A model generated the notes under the pieces. That model saw nothing but the letters and a program-made list of their open reading frames with translations, had not been told where the DNA came from and searched no databases. Below, piece by piece: positions 7,406 through 20,238 of a stretch of 64,000 nucleotides of DNA (the stretch's first letter is position 1; each line of letters starts with the position of its first letter). Source of the stretch: Nannocystis pusilla (lineage in GTDB: Bacteria > Myxococcota_A > Polyangia > Nannocystales > Nannocystaceae). The position numbers and the translations under genes are program-made. Location of the stretch: contig NZ_JAIRAU010000020.1 of NCBI RefSeq assembly GCF_020073745.1, positions 51,836 through 115,835 of the forward strand, read 5' to 3'.

Positions 7406-8140
7406 TCAGCAGCCGTCGACGGGGATCACGTCGGCGGTCAGCGTCACCTCGGTCGGCACCCACGCCTGGTCCGGCGGGAAGCCGACGACGACGTCGATCA
7501 GGTCGACCACCGGCGGACAGAACGGCTGGTCGTCCCATGCGACCACGCCGGCGATGCTGTCGGCGCCGACCGCCTGCGGCAGCGGAGCCATGAAGTCGAG
7601 GCAGTCGGCGGCGCCCTGCGAGACGGTGGCGCCCTGGTACCACCAGTCGGTCGGCAGCGTGAGCTCGGGCGGGCCGACGTCGCCGGGCCGCGCGAATCGG
7701 AGCTCGACGCAGAATTCGTCCTCGAGGTCGGCCATGCGGACCTGCAGGTGATCGAGGCCGCCGGCCCAGAACTGGGCGGCGAAGGCGACGTCGGGCGGAC
7801 CGCCGGTCGAGGTCCCGTCGGTGGTGTCGGTCGACGCGTCGGTGGTGGTGCCGGTGGTCGTCTCGACGCCGTCGGTGGTCAGCCCGGTGGTCGTGGGCTC
7901 GAAGGTGGTGGGGCTGGCCTCGGTGGTGGCGACCGTGGTGATGGTGGCGGTCGTCGTCGTGTCGTCGCCCGTGGTGGTGGTCGGGGTCGTGGTCGTCGTG
8001 GCCGTCGTGGGGCCGGTGTCGGTGAGCTCCTCGTCGGGCGTGGTCGTCGACGCGGGCTCGGTGTCCGTCTCGCCGGGCAGGCCGGGGCCGCAGGCGAGGA
8101 TGACCGAAAAGACAGGTAAGGAGAAGATCGACAAGCGCAT
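7406..8140 (-). CDS. Thr-rich lipoprotein, unknown function (244 aa)
   Basis: The lipobox SVILAC at residues 12-17 follows a short signal sequence starting at the ATG at 8140; an upstream in-frame start at 8176 would precede a worse signal. Residues about 25-120 are an extreme Thr-rich linker. The folded part is the last 120 residues (VAFAAQFWAGGLDHLQVRMADLEDEFCVELRFARPGD ... CPPVVDLIDVVVGFPPDQAW), beta-rich, with Cys that may pair. It is a size and layout analogue of the lipoprotein at 5115-5789 but not obviously homologous in the folded part. Function unknown. Confidence 0.78.
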   Translation of the reverse strand: MRLSIFSLPVFSVILACGPGLPGETDTEPASTTTPDEELTDTGPTTATTTTTPTTTTGDDTTTTATITTVATTEASPTTFEPTTTGLTTDGVETTTGTTTDASTDTTDGTSTGGPPDVAFAAQFWAGGLDHLQVRMADLEDEFCVELRFARPGDVGPPELTLPTDWWYQGATVSQGAADCLDFMAPLPQAVGADSIAGVVAWDDQPFCPPVVDLIDVVVGFPPDQAWVPTEVTLTADVIPVDGC

Positions 8141-8446
8141 GGGCCGAGGATGCGCGGGTCGGCGAGCGCTGTCCATGCGCCGGCAGCGATCCGCGAGCGG
8201 CCTGGAGCAGGGCCGGCGGGACAGGCGAGCGGGCGAACGTGAACGCCGGGTCGCATGGGCCGCTGTCGGGGCCGTGGCTGTTCGTCGGCGACTTCCCGCG
8301 CGCGATCGGGTGATGAAGGCGAGCGCCTCGCGTTGGGGTCCGCGTCATCTCGCGGGGCGAAGACTGTCGAGCAGGTGGAGGTTGTCGCGGTTCGCCTGCC
8401 CCGGGCCGACCTCGAGCACATCGGTTCGGCCCTGCGACTTCGAGGA

Positions 8447-8508
8447 CATGCTCTCGGAGACATGCTCTCAGAGACATGCCGCGATGGACATGTCTCCTCA
8501 GGCAGTCA
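8447..8508. repeat. 14-bp repeat block, CATG x4 plus one variant
   Basis: CATG at 8447, 8461, 8475 and 8489, then CAGT at 8503. The last unit supplies the stop codon of the RCC1 gene reading left. The rest of the gap 8141-8505 shows no supported gene. Confidence 0.85.
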
Positions 8509-10764
8509 TGGAATGTCGACGACGGGGGTCGGGGTGGTCGACTGGCTGCCGGCGCCGCCGCCGAGCTGGCCGCGCTGGTTGCTGCCCCAGCACAGCACGC
8601 GGCCGTTCTGGCGCAGGGCGCAGGTGTGCTCGGCGCCGGCGCTGAGGCGGACGACGCCGTCGATGCGCGGGCCGGCGACGGGGAAGCGCTGGATCTGGGT
8701 CCCGCGGTCGCCGAGCTGGCCGGCGTTGCCGCGGCCCCAGCAGTAGATCTGGCCGCCGGCCACCGCGGCGCAGGCGTGGGCCTCGCCGCCGGCGATGGCG
8801 ATGGCGCCGCGCATGTCCTTGACGCGGACCCGGGCGACCGAGGCGATGGTGAGGCCGGCGCCGAGCTGGCCGTCGTCGGTGTTGCCCCAACAGTAGACCT
8901 CGCCGTTGCTGATGCGCGCGCAGGTGTGCAGCGCGCCGGCGGCGATCTCCTCGGCGGGCAGGAGCTTCATGACCGGGACGACGGCCTGGCCGGTCTGGGT
9001 GCCGACGCCGGCGAGATTGCCGAGCTGACCCCAGCGGTTCTGACCCCAGCACAGCGGGATCCGGTTCGACTGCAGCGCGCAGCTGTGGACCTCGCCGAGC
9101 GACAGCTGCTTGACCTGTCCGAAAGACCCGGTGACGACGGTGGGCCGGGTCGCGTCCTCGATCTTGCCGACGGCGACCTGGCCCTCGGCGCCGCGGCCCC
9201 AGCAGACGACCTGGCCGGTCTTGCGGACGGCGCAGGTGTGATCGCGGCCGGCGCCGATCTCGATCGCGTCGGTCAGGCCGGCCACCGCGACCGGGCGGGT
9301 GCGGGCCTGCTTGCTGCCGTCGCCGAGCTGGCCGCGGCCGTTCTGCCCCCAGCAGGCGACGGCGCCGCTGCGCCGACGCGCGCAGGCGTGGTTGCGGCCG
9401 GCGGCGATCTGGACGGCGTCGTCGATGCCGCTGACGTCGTCGGCGCCGCCGCGGTCGCCCTGCGAGCCGTCGCCGAGCTGGCCCATGTTGCCGGCGCCCC
9501 AGCACTGGACCTGGCCGCCGGAGAGGGCGCAGGTGAAGTCGTCGCCGCTGGCGATCTCGCTGACGCCGGTCAGGTTGCGGACGCTGACGGCGACGCCGAT
9601 GGTCTCCTCGCCCTCGACGCCGTTGCCGAGCGCGCCGGCCTCGTTGCTGCCCCAGCAGACCACGCCGCCGCTGCGCAGGGCGGCGCAGGTGTGCTCGGCC
9701 CCGGCGGCGAGGCTGACGGACTGATTGAGGCCGACGACCGCAGCCGCGGCCTTGCGATCTTCCGCGGTGCCGTCGCCGAGCTGGCCGCTGGCGTTGTCGC
9801 CCCAGCAGCGCGCGGCGCCGTCGCCGGTGCGCGCGCAGGTGTGAGCCTCGCCGGCGGTGAGCGCCACGGCCCCGGAGACGCCGGCGATCTCGACCGGGTT
9901 CTTGCCGAAGCCCGCGCCCCAGCACAGCACGCCGCCCCCTGCCTTGAGCCCGCAGGTGTGGCCCTGGCCGGCGGCCAGCGCGGAGACGCCGTCGACCCCG
10001 GGGACCGGCCCGGGCGCGCGGGCGCTGCCGCGATCGCCGAGCTGTCCGTGAGAACCTGTCCCCCAGCACATGACCTTTCCGCCCTGTACTCGAGCGCAGG
10101 TGTGACGCGCGCCGGCGACGACCTCGCCGGCCCCGCTGACGCCGGGGACGGCGGCGGGCGAGACCCACACCTGGCGGCTCAGGTCGCCGATCTGGGCGTG
10201 GCGGTTGTCGCCCCAGCAGGCGACCTGGCCGGTCTTGCGGACGGCGCAGGTGTGGGTGGGACCGGCGGCGATGGCGGCGACGTCGGTGAGGTTGCGGACG
10301 GTCGTGGGGCGCGCGCTCTGGGCCCCGGGGCGGCCGGCGCCGTCGCCGAGCTGACCGGCGGCGTTGCTGCCCCAGCACTGGACCTGGCCGCCGCGCACGA
10401 GGGCGCAGCTGTGCTGGTCGCCGAGCGCGAGCTGGATGACGTCGCCGAGGCCGACGACCCGCACCGGGCGCGGGCTGTCGCGCAGGTTGCCGTCGCCGAG
10501 CTCGCCGCTGCTGCCGCGGCCCCAGCAGTCGACCGCGCCCGAGCGCAGCAGGGCGCAGGTGTGGGCGCCGCCGGCGGCGACGGCGGTGGCGGGGTCGGGG
10601 CCGTTGTTGTTCGGGACAGGTTGTGAAGGACCTGTCCCGGGGGACGTGTTCTGAGAGCCAGGTTTGGCCGACGGCTGGGTCGGGTAGCCGCGTGGTCCCG
10701 TGGCGCAGGCGGCGAGGGCGAGGAGGCCCGCGGCGAGGCCGAGGGCGCGCGGGGAGCGGCGCAT
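8506..10764 (-). CDS. RCC1-repeat lipoprotein, 14 blades (752 aa)
   Basis: Surface or periplasmic beta-propeller protein. The lipobox LAAC lies at about residue 18-21 from the ATG at 10764. After a Pro/Ser/Asn linker come 14 consecutive RCC1-type repeats, each of about 50 residues with the signature AAG..HTCAL..G.V.CWG.N..GQLGDG. Fourteen is twice the seven blades of a single RCC1 propeller, so two stacked propellers are likely. Each blade has two invariant Cys (HTCA and CWG), one pair per blade, suggesting disulfides outside the cytoplasm. In bacteria these are annotated as alpha-tubulin suppressor-like proteins of unknown function. The gene is internally repetitive at the DNA level. A 14-bp repeat block lies in the linker codons near 10617-10662, and another pair is at 9114. 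Confidence 0.88.
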   Translation of the reverse strand: MRRSPRALGLAAGLLALAACATGPRGYPTQPSAKPGSQNTSPGTGPSQPVPNNNGPDPATAVAAGGAHTCALLRSGAVDCWGRGSSGELGDGNLRDSPRPVRVVGLGDVIQLALGDQHSCALVRGGQVQCWGSNAAGQLGDGAGRPGAQSARPTTVRNLTDVAAIAAGPTHTCAVRKTGQVACWGDNRHAQIGDLSRQVWVSPAAVPGVSGAGEVVAGARHTCARVQGGKVMCWGTGSHGQLGDRGSARAPGPVPGVDGVSALAAGQGHTCGLKAGGGVLCWGAGFGKNPVEIAGVSGAVALTAGEAHTCARTGDGAARCWGDNASGQLGDGTAEDRKAAAAVVGLNQSVSLAAGAEHTCAALRSGGVVCWGSNEAGALGNGVEGEETIGVAVSVRNLTGVSEIASGDDFTCALSGGQVQCWGAGNMGQLGDGSQGDRGGADDVSGIDDAVQIAAGRNHACARRRSGAVACWGQNGRGQLGDGSKQARTRPVAVAGLTDAIEIGAGRDHTCAVRKTGQVVCWGRGAEGQVAVGKIEDATRPTVVTGSFGQVKQLSLGEVHSCALQSNRIPLCWGQNRWGQLGNLAGVGTQTGQAVVPVMKLLPAEEIAAGALHTCARISNGEVYCWGNTDDGQLGAGLTIASVARVRVKDMRGAIAIAGGEAHACAAVAGGQIYCWGRGNAGQLGDRGTQIQRFPVAGPRIDGVVRLSAGAEHTCALRQNGRVLCWGSNQRGQLGGGAGSQSTTPTPVVDIP
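10617..10662. repeat. 14-bp repeat block in RCC1 linker
   Basis: CAGG 10617, CCTG 10631, CGTG 10645, CAGG 10659, each 14 apart. It encodes the linker GSQNTSPGTGPSQPVP just after the lipid anchor. Confidence 0.75.
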
Positions 10765-10932
10765 GCGGCGAGTATGCCCGGGCCGGGGCGCGCGCGGCCG
10801 CAAATCGGGCGGGCGGGTGCGAGATCGGCGCGAGGCGCGAGGGCAGGGCGTGCGGCACGAGGCAGCGGTCAGGAGCCGTGCGCGCGACTCGCTGCGCCTG
10901 CTCGCCCGAGCGCCGACGTGCGACGCGACGCC

Positions 10933-12501
10933 TCAGCGGGCGACGCTGGCGGGGGCGTCGAGAGGTTCGCCCTGCTTGCCGGCGGCGAGGCCGAGGAGGG
11001 CCAGCATGCCGCGCCGGTAGCCCTTGAGGTCAGGTCCGAGGGCGGCCTCCGCGAGGCCGCGGATCTGCGTGTACGAGACGCCGCGCGCGTGCTCGGAGTT
11101 GCGCAGCTTCATGCCGAACATCGCGACCGCGGCGGCGAAGCGGAGGTCGTCGGAGGCGGCGTCGAGGGCGGTGCCGGGGTCGGCGACGGGCATCGTGAGC
11201 AGCAGGCTGTCGTCGGCCTCGGGCAGCTTGTAGCGCAGCTTGACGTGCATGAGCTCGGCGCTGCCGGCCGCGCTCACGGCCCTGGGCTGTTGATAGCGCA
11301 GCGGATCGACGTCGGGCAGCGCGCCCTCGGCCCCGGGCGGCAGGACCTCGTAGAGCGCGGTGACCGTGTGGCCGGCGCCGATCTCGCCGGCGTCCTTGCG
11401 GTCGTCGTTGAATTCGTCGTGGGCCAGCATGCGGTTCTCGTAGCCGATCAGGCGGTAGGCGCCGACCTTGATCGGGTTGAACTCGACCTGGATCTTCACG
11501 TCCTTGGCGATCGTGACGAGGGTGGCGCCGGCCTGCTCGACCAGGACCTTGCGCGCCTCCTGCAGGCTGTCGATGTAGGCGTAGTTGCCGTTGCCCTTGT
11601 CGGCCAGCATCTCCATCGTGCTGTCCTTGATGTTGCCGGTGCCGAAGCCGAGCACCGAGAGGAAGATCCCGCTGTCACGCTTGGCCTCGATGAGGCGCTG
11701 CAGCTCGCCCTCGCTGCTGACGCCGACGTTGAAGTCGCCGTCGGTCGCGAGGATCACGCGGTTGATGCCACCCTTGCGGAAGGCCCGCTGCGCCAGGACG
11801 TAGGCGGCCTCGATGCCCTGGCCGCCGTTGGTCGAGCCGCCGGCGTGGAGGCCGTCGAGGGCGGTGACGATCCTGTCGCGGTCGGAGGTCGGCTCGAGCA
11901 CGACGCCGGCGGCGCCGGCGTAGACGACGATGGCGACGCTGTCGACCGGGCGGATGTCGGCGACCAGCAGCGCCAGCGACCGCTGCAGCAGCGGCAGCTT
12001 GTCGGGGCTCGCCATGCTGCCCGAGACGTCGAGCAGGAACACCAGGTTGCGCGGCGGGATCTCCGTCGGCGCCAGCGACTTGCCCTTGATGCCGATCTGC
12101 ACGAGCCGCGCCCGGTCGTTCCACGGACAGGCGGCCACCTCGGTGCGCACCGAGAACGGCTGCCCGGCCTGCGGCTCGGGGTAGGCGTAGGTGAAGTAGT
12201 TGATCATCTCCTCGATGCGGACGGCATCGGCCGGCGGCAGCTGCCCGTCCTCGAGGAAGCGGCGCACGTTGCTGTAGGAGGCGGTGTCGACGTCGATCGA
12301 GAAGGTCGAGAGCGGGTCGTCGGCGACCCGCTTGAACTCGTTCTCGGCGATGTGGGCGTAGCTCTCGCTGTTCGGCGCCTCGGGGGCAGGGGCGGCGGCG
12401 GTCGTCCAGTTCCGGCTCGCGCCGACGTCGGAGACCCGCTTCGCGCAGGCCGGGGTCAGGAGCAGCAGGGCGAGGAGGGGGAGTCGACGCGAGCGAGACA
12501 T
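10933..12501 (-). CDS. VWA-domain lipoprotein, YfbK-like (522 aa)
   Basis: Lipid-anchored protein (lipobox LLTPAC near residue 20). Residues about 50-130 are the VWF_A-associated N-terminal domain (SFSIDVDTASYSNVRRFL and EMINYF style motifs). The VWA domain follows with a complete MIDAS: DVSGSM, then GGSTNGGQGI, then ATDGDFNVG. The last 200 residues resemble the DUF3520 C-terminal domain common in these proteins (VKIQVEFNPIKVGAYRLIGYENR). It probably binds a partner protein through a metal ion at the cell surface or in the periplasm. The start chosen is the ATG at 12501, which begins the signal peptide; 12534 adds an Arg-rich extension. Confidence 0.85.
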   Translation of the reverse strand: MSRSRRLPLLALLLLTPACAKRVSDVGASRNWTTAAAPAPEAPNSESYAHIAENEFKRVADDPLSTFSIDVDTASYSNVRRFLEDGQLPPADAVRIEEMINYFTYAYPEPQAGQPFSVRTEVAACPWNDRARLVQIGIKGKSLAPTEIPPRNLVFLLDVSGSMASPDKLPLLQRSLALLVADIRPVDSVAIVVYAGAAGVVLEPTSDRDRIVTALDGLHAGGSTNGGQGIEAAYVLAQRAFRKGGINRVILATDGDFNVGVSSEGELQRLIEAKRDSGIFLSVLGFGTGNIKDSTMEMLADKGNGNYAYIDSLQEARKVLVEQAGATLVTIAKDVKIQVEFNPIKVGAYRLIGYENRMLAHDEFNDDRKDAGEIGAGHTVTALYEVLPPGAEGALPDVDPLRYQQPRAVSAAGSAELMHVKLRYKLPEADDSLLLTMPVADPGTALDAASDDLRFAAAVAMFGMKLRNSEHARGVSYTQIRGLAEAALGPDLKGYRRGMLALLGLAAGKQGEPLDAPASVAR

Positions 12502-12841
12502 GCGGCGGCTCGAACGCCGGCCTCCGCGAGGCACTTACAGACCCGGCGACGCGCGCCCGCGCTCGCGGCTGACGCGGAGCGGCGGAATCAGATGTCTTTC
12601 AAGGCATGTTGCGAGGGACATGCGCGGCCGGGCGCGAACGCGGTGGCGAGAGCGTGTGTCCCACGCGCTCGAGGCGGAGGCTGTCGGCGAGGCGGCGACG
12701 ACGGTCGGGCGGACTGCGGCGAGCCGGGGACGCGGGAGATCTCGGGCGAGGGCGAGCGCCTGCCGACCGGGGTGCGAGCGACTTGCTCGCGCCGATGGAG
12801 ATCTCCGGCGCGGGTCGCCGTTCGGCCGCGACGGCGGCCGA
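12502..12841. other. Intergenic region with a repeat block
   Basis: GATG 12591, CATG 12605 and CATG 12619 form a 14-bp periodic block. I see no gene here. Confidence 0.5.
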
Positions 12842-12881
12842 CCAAAAACAAGAAGGCCCGGGCCGGAAGGGCCGCGGGCCT
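12842..12881 (-). terminator. Rho-independent terminator of tRNA-Pro
   Basis: On the minus strand: AGGCCCGCGGCC, a TTCC-type loop, GGCCCGGGCCTT, then TCTTGTTTTTGG. The stem has 11 of 12 bp and a T-rich tail, directly downstream of the tRNA. Confidence 0.75.
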
Positions 12882-12895
12882 GCTTGAGTTTGTTG

Positions 12896-12969
12896 TCGGG
12901 GTGAGAGGATTTGAACCTCCGACTCCCTGGTCCCGAACCAGGTGCGCTACCAGGCTGCGCTACACCCCG
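12896..12969 (-). tRNA. tRNA-Pro (CGG)
   Basis: Acceptor CGGGGTG pairs with CACCCCG. The D arm is AGCGCAGCCTGGTAGCGCA-like, the anticodon stem CCTGG/CCAGG holds loop TTCGGGA with anticodon CGG, and the T loop is TTCAAAT. The discriminator is A; CCA is not encoded. A sigma-70 promoter lies upstream and an intrinsic terminator downstream. This is the only canonical tRNA in the window. Confidence 0.97.
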
Positions 12970-12983
12970 AAGAGGAGGCCGGG

Positions 12984-13013
12984 TAGATAGCGGAAACGAG
13001 GCGTCCGTGTCAA
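12984..13013 (-). promoter_or_regulatory. Sigma-70 promoter of tRNA-Pro
   Basis: Minus strand: a perfect TTGACA, 18-base spacer, TATCTA, about 15 bases before the mature 5' end. Confidence 0.75.
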
Positions 13014-13162
13014 AGGGTAAAACGTGATCGAGGTCCCGGCTTTTGCCCGGTTAGGTCACGCCGAGGAGCTGGGAGCCGCCGGTTCCGGCGGGCGCAGCGC
13101 CCGCGCGACGCGAGGGCGCGGAGATCGTGCACCGAATCCGGGAATGCGGCGATCGCGGCGGC

Positions 13163-14371
13163 TCAGGTGACGATCGAGATCTCGTACGGACCGACCCAAA
13201 CCTTGTCGTTTTCCTCGAGCTCGACGGGCCGCTGGACGGGCATGTCGTTCACGCGCACGGAGCCGTCGCCGATGATCGGCCTGAGGAAAGGATGGTTGGG
13301 GATCCCGCTCCACTCGAGCACGGCGTGGACGCGCCGGATGTGCTGCGAGTGGTGGTCGGGCAGCATGATCTCGCAGCGCTCGCCGCTGCCGATCCGGTAG
13401 CTGCCCGGGAGGAACATCCGCTCCTCGACGCCGCCCTCGGGCCAGCGCAGGCGCAGGGTCGCGGCCACCGGGATGCCGAGCTCGCGGTGCAGGACCTCGC
13501 CGAGGATGTTGGCCAGGACCCCGGCGTCGTGCGGGCGCCGCTCGGGCTCCTTGTCGAGCGAGGCCATGAGGCCCTTGACCAGCGTGCGCGGCAGGTTCTC
13601 GCAGCCCTCGTGCTTGTCGATCGGGACCACCGGCATGCTCGCGTGCGCGTGCAACCATCGCACCGGCTTCTCGCGGTACTCCTCGCGCACGGCGTTGAGC
13701 GGGCGCTCGCCGTGGAACGGCGAGCGCGCCGACAGCAGCTCGTAGAGGATGGTCGCCAGGCTGTACACGTCGCTCGCCGGCGACAGCACGCGGGTCTTGA
13801 GCTGCTCGGGCTGACAGTAGTGCGGCGTGCCGACGACCATGTGGATCTGGGTCGCGTTCATGCCGATCACGCTCTTGCCGTCCCACGAGCGCGCCAGGCC
13901 GAAGTCGAGCACTTTGATCTGGCCGTTGTCCTGGACGAAGATGTTCTCCGGCTTGACGTCGCGGTGGACGATCCCCTGGGCGTGCGGCTCGGCCAGCCCG
14001 AGGCAGGCCTGATGCACGATCGTGACCGCCTGCGCCGGGTGCAGCGGCTGGTCGAACTTGTGCCAGGTGTTGAGGGTCTGGCCCTCGAGGTAGTCCATCA
14101 ACATGTACACGTGGCCGTCAGGCCGCAGGCCGCAGTCGAACGTGCGAACCACGTGCGGGTTGGTCAGCGAGCGCAAGATCGTGATCTCGCGGAGCGCCCG
14201 CTGGGCCTGGTCGCCCGAGGTCACCGGCTCGCGCGTGAGCTTGAGCGCGAGCGGCTTGTCGTAACCCCGGACCTCGACCTTGTACACGCTCGCAAAGGCG
14301 CCGCTGCCGAGGACGCGCAGGATCTTGATGTTTCCGGCGTAGACATCCCCGGGTTGAAGTACAAGCGCCAT
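13163..14371 (-). CDS. Ser/Thr protein kinase with C-terminal FHA domain (402 aa)
   Basis: Hanks-type kinase at residues about 15-290: glycine loop GSGAFASVY at 22-30, lysine in ALKL (K44), catalytic HRDVKPEN at 136-143, DFG at 156-158, an activation segment with VVGTPHYCQPEQ, and DVYSLATILYELLSARSPF. The last 100 residues are an FHA phosphothreonine-binding domain (YRIGSGERCEIMLPDHH, RVHAVLEW, NDMPV). There is no membrane segment, so it is cytosolic. A kinase fused to its own phosphopeptide reader usually recruits phosphorylated partners. The start is the ATG at 14371 immediately before the kinase fold. The divergent neighbour is a HAD phosphatase. Confidence 0.92.
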   Translation of the reverse strand: MALVLQPGDVYAGNIKILRVLGSGAFASVYKVEVRGYDKPLALKLTREPVTSGDQAQRALREITILRSLTNPHVVRTFDCGLRPDGHVYMLMDYLEGQTLNTWHKFDQPLHPAQAVTIVHQACLGLAEPHAQGIVHRDVKPENIFVQDNGQIKVLDFGLARSWDGKSVIGMNATQIHMVVGTPHYCQPEQLKTRVLSPASDVYSLATILYELLSARSPFHGERPLNAVREEYREKPVRWLHAHASMPVVPIDKHEGCENLPRTLVKGLMASLDKEPERRPHDAGVLANILGEVLHRELGIPVAATLRLRWPEGGVEERMFLPGSYRIGSGERCEIMLPDHHSQHIRRVHAVLEWSGIPNHPFLRPIIGDGSVRVNDMPVQRPVELEENDKVWVGPYEISIVT

Positions 14372-14525
14372 AGCCCGCACGAAAACTATCACGAGGGCCC
14401 CGCGAGACAGCAAGGGGGCCCGCGAACGAGCCGCCGGTCCCATGAACACACACCTGCCGAGCCGACCCACCCCCGAGCGCACATCGGGTAAAGCCCCGGA
14501 AATTACGCCGATTTCGCGCCTGAGC

Positions 14526-15260
14526 ATGCCCCGGCGGCCTGCGCTGATTGCGACCGACGTCGACGGAACGTTGACCCGGGCGGGAAAGCTGGACCCAGCG
14601 GCGCTGGCGGCGATCGCCCGCCTGGTCGCCGCCGGGGTCGCGGTGGTGCCGGTGTCGGGACGGCCCGCGGGTGAAGTCACGGGGCTTTGTCGCTACCTGC
14701 CCGGCGTCACCCGCGGGCTGGCGGAGAACGGCCTGCTCGAGGTGATCCCGGACCGGGCGCCGCGCTGGCTCGGCAAACCGACCGACAAGCCGCGGCTTCG
14801 CCAGGTCGGCGAGCGCCTCAACGCCGAGCACGCGGCCGCGCTGCGGCTCACCGGCGACGACTTCTGCCGCCTGGGCGACATCGCCTACGAACGCGACGGC
14901 CGCGACGAGGCCGAGCTGGTGCGCCTGCGCGACCTGGCGGCCGAGATGGGGGTCCACCTCGTGTGGTCGAACGTGCATGTGCACCTCGCCGAATCGGTGC
15001 CCGACAAGGGGGCGGCGGTCCTGCAGATGGCCGCCGAGCACGGGCTCGACCCGCGGGCGATCGTGACGATCGGCGACGCACCCAACGACGCGGGCCTGTT
15101 CGTCGGCGGCCGCTTCGGCGCCACCGTGGGGACCGCCGACATCGCCGGGCAGTTGCAATACCTGCCGGAGGCGCCGCAATACATCACGGGGGCCCGCGAG
15201 GGCGCGGGGTTCGTCGAGATGGCCGAGGCCGTCCTGGCGGCGCTGGCCGGCGGGGCGTGA
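14526..15260 (+). CDS. HAD-IIB (Cof-type) sugar/phosphoglycolate phosphatase (244 aa)
   Basis: Cytosolic phosphatase of the HAD superfamily with a type IIB cap. Motif I DVDGTLT holds the nucleophile and acid/base Asp, motif II is SGRP, motif III is the Lys in DKGAAV, and motif IV is IGDAPNDAGLF. Length and motifs fit archaeal-type phosphoglycolate phosphatase or mannosyl-3-phosphoglycerate phosphatase; the substrate cannot be decided from sequence. The start is set at the ATG at 14526 because the upstream in-frame residues from 14442 have no counterpart in the family. It is divergent from the kinase and may share the 154-base promoter region. Confidence 0.82.
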   Translation: MPRRPALIATDVDGTLTRAGKLDPAALAAIARLVAAGVAVVPVSGRPAGEVTGLCRYLPGVTRGLAENGLLEVIPDRAPRWLGKPTDKPRLRQVGERLNAEHAAALRLTGDDFCRLGDIAYERDGRDEAELVRLRDLAAEMGVHLVWSNVHVHLAESVPDKGAAVLQMAAEHGLDPRAIVTIGDAPNDAGLFVGGRFGATVGTADIAGQLQYLPEAPQYITGAREGAGFVEMAEAVLAALAGGA

Positions 15261-15285
15261 GACCACGGCGAACACAATTTCGGGG

Positions 15286-15303
15286 GCGCCTGAAACCAGG
15301 CGC
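15286..15303 (+). terminator. Hairpin after HAD gene
   Basis: GCGCCTG-AAAC-CAGGCGC, a perfect 7-bp stem 25 bases past the stop. No U tract; terminator or RNA-end protector. Confidence 0.45.
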
Positions 15304-15417
15304 ATGTTGCGGATGTCGCAAGCCTCTACCGCGCGGTCCATGGGACGCGGGCGCGCTGCGGGAGTCCGCGGCGATCGCACCGCTTTCGTGCTATGCCGCG
15401 AGGCGTAAGGCCCGGAC

Positions 15418-16608
15418 ATGCTGAGTTCGCCCGCCCCCACGAGGAACCGTCCGTCGCGTCGTTCGCTGCTGCTCCTGATGCAGCTCTTCGCCACGCTCGC
15501 GCTCGGCTGTCAGGCCAGCGCGGGCGGCTTCGAGAAGAAGGCTGCCGCGGACGCCGAGGTCGTCGAGCAGCCGAGCCCCGTCGTCGTCGGCACCGTCGAG
15601 CGCGGCGCGATCACGGCGACGATCTCCGCCGCGAGCACGATCGAGGCCGAACGCCAGGTCACCGTCAACGCCGAGTCGGTCGGGCGCCTCGTCGACCTGT
15701 CGGTCGAAGAGGGCGACCAGGTCAAGGAAGGCCAGGTGCTGGCGAGGATCCGCTTCGACGCCCAGGCCAACTCGCTGCTGCGCGCCAACACCTCGCTGGC
15801 CAAGGCTCAGACCGACTTCCAGCGCATCGAGCAGCTCTACAACGAGCGCGTGCTCGGCCACGAGGAGTATCAGAAGGCCCGCAACCAGCTCGACATCGCC
15901 GAGCTCGACCTGCGCGACCGCACCCGCGAGATGAAGAACACCAAGGTGACCGCGCCGTTCTCCGGCACGATCACCCAGCGCAAGGTCACCGAGGGCGGCT
16001 TCGTCACCAACGGGGCCGAGCTGCTGCAGATCACCGACTTCAACACCCTGGTCGCCCGCGTGTTCGTGCCCGAGAAGGAGCTCGACCGCGTCAAGGTCGG
16101 GCAAGAGGCGCTGGTGGTCGGCAAGGCCGCCAAGGGCCGCAAGGGCGTCGGCAGGGTCCTGCGGATCTCGCCGACCGTCGACGCCGGCACCGGCACGGTG
16201 AAGATGACCGTCGCGCTGCCGCAGGAGCTGGCCGGCGGCCAGGGCTTTTTGCCCGGCATGTACGCCGAGGTCACGCTCACCGTCGACCACCGCCAGGACG
16301 TCGCGCTGGTGCCGAAGGGGGCGATCGTCCACGACGAGGAGCAGACCTACGTGTTCGTGCCGGAGGCCGACAAGGCCCGGCGCGTGCGCGTCGAGCTCGG
16401 CCTGCAGGACGCCGAGCGGGTCGAGATCCTCAAGGGCCTCGCGGCCGGCGAGGCGGTGATCGTCGCCGGGCAGACGGGCCTGAAGGACGGGGCGAAGATC
16501 GTCCGCGTCGACGCGCAGGGCCGGCCCGAGGGCGAGGCCAAGCCCGCCGAGGCGAAGGTCGAAGACGCGAAGGCCGAAGACACGAAGTCCGCCACCAAGG
16601 AGAACTGA
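15418..16608 (+). CDS. RND efflux periplasmic adaptor (HlyD/MFP family) lipoprotein (396 aa)
   Basis: The membrane fusion component of a tripartite pump. The signal peptide has a lipobox-like LALGC near residue 30, giving an anchored periplasmic protein. It has the split lipoyl domain (VVGTVERGAITATISAAS ... GRLVDLSVEEGDQVKEGQVLARI), a short helical hairpin (residues about 115-165), a second lipoyl half (VTAPFSGTITQRKVTEGG), a beta barrel, and a C-terminal low-complexity tail of EAKPAEAKVEDAKAED type. It is followed three bases later by the first pump gene, so the three genes form an operon. Confidence 0.9.
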   Translation: MLSSPAPTRNRPSRRSLLLLMQLFATLALGCQASAGGFEKKAAADAEVVEQPSPVVVGTVERGAITATISAASTIEAERQVTVNAESVGRLVDLSVEEGDQVKEGQVLARIRFDAQANSLLRANTSLAKAQTDFQRIEQLYNERVLGHEEYQKARNQLDIAELDLRDRTREMKNTKVTAPFSGTITQRKVTEGGFVTNGAELLQITDFNTLVARVFVPEKELDRVKVGQEALVVGKAAKGRKGVGRVLRISPTVDAGTGTVKMTVALPQELAGGQGFLPGMYAEVTLTVDHRQDVALVPKGAIVHDEEQTYVFVPEADKARRVRVELGLQDAERVEILKGLAAGEAVIVAGQTGLKDGAKIVRVDAQGRPEGEAKPAEAKVEDAKAEDTKSATKEN

Positions 16609-16611
16609 GCC

Positions 16612-20230
<3,619 letters not shown>

Positions 20231-20238
<8 letters not shown>

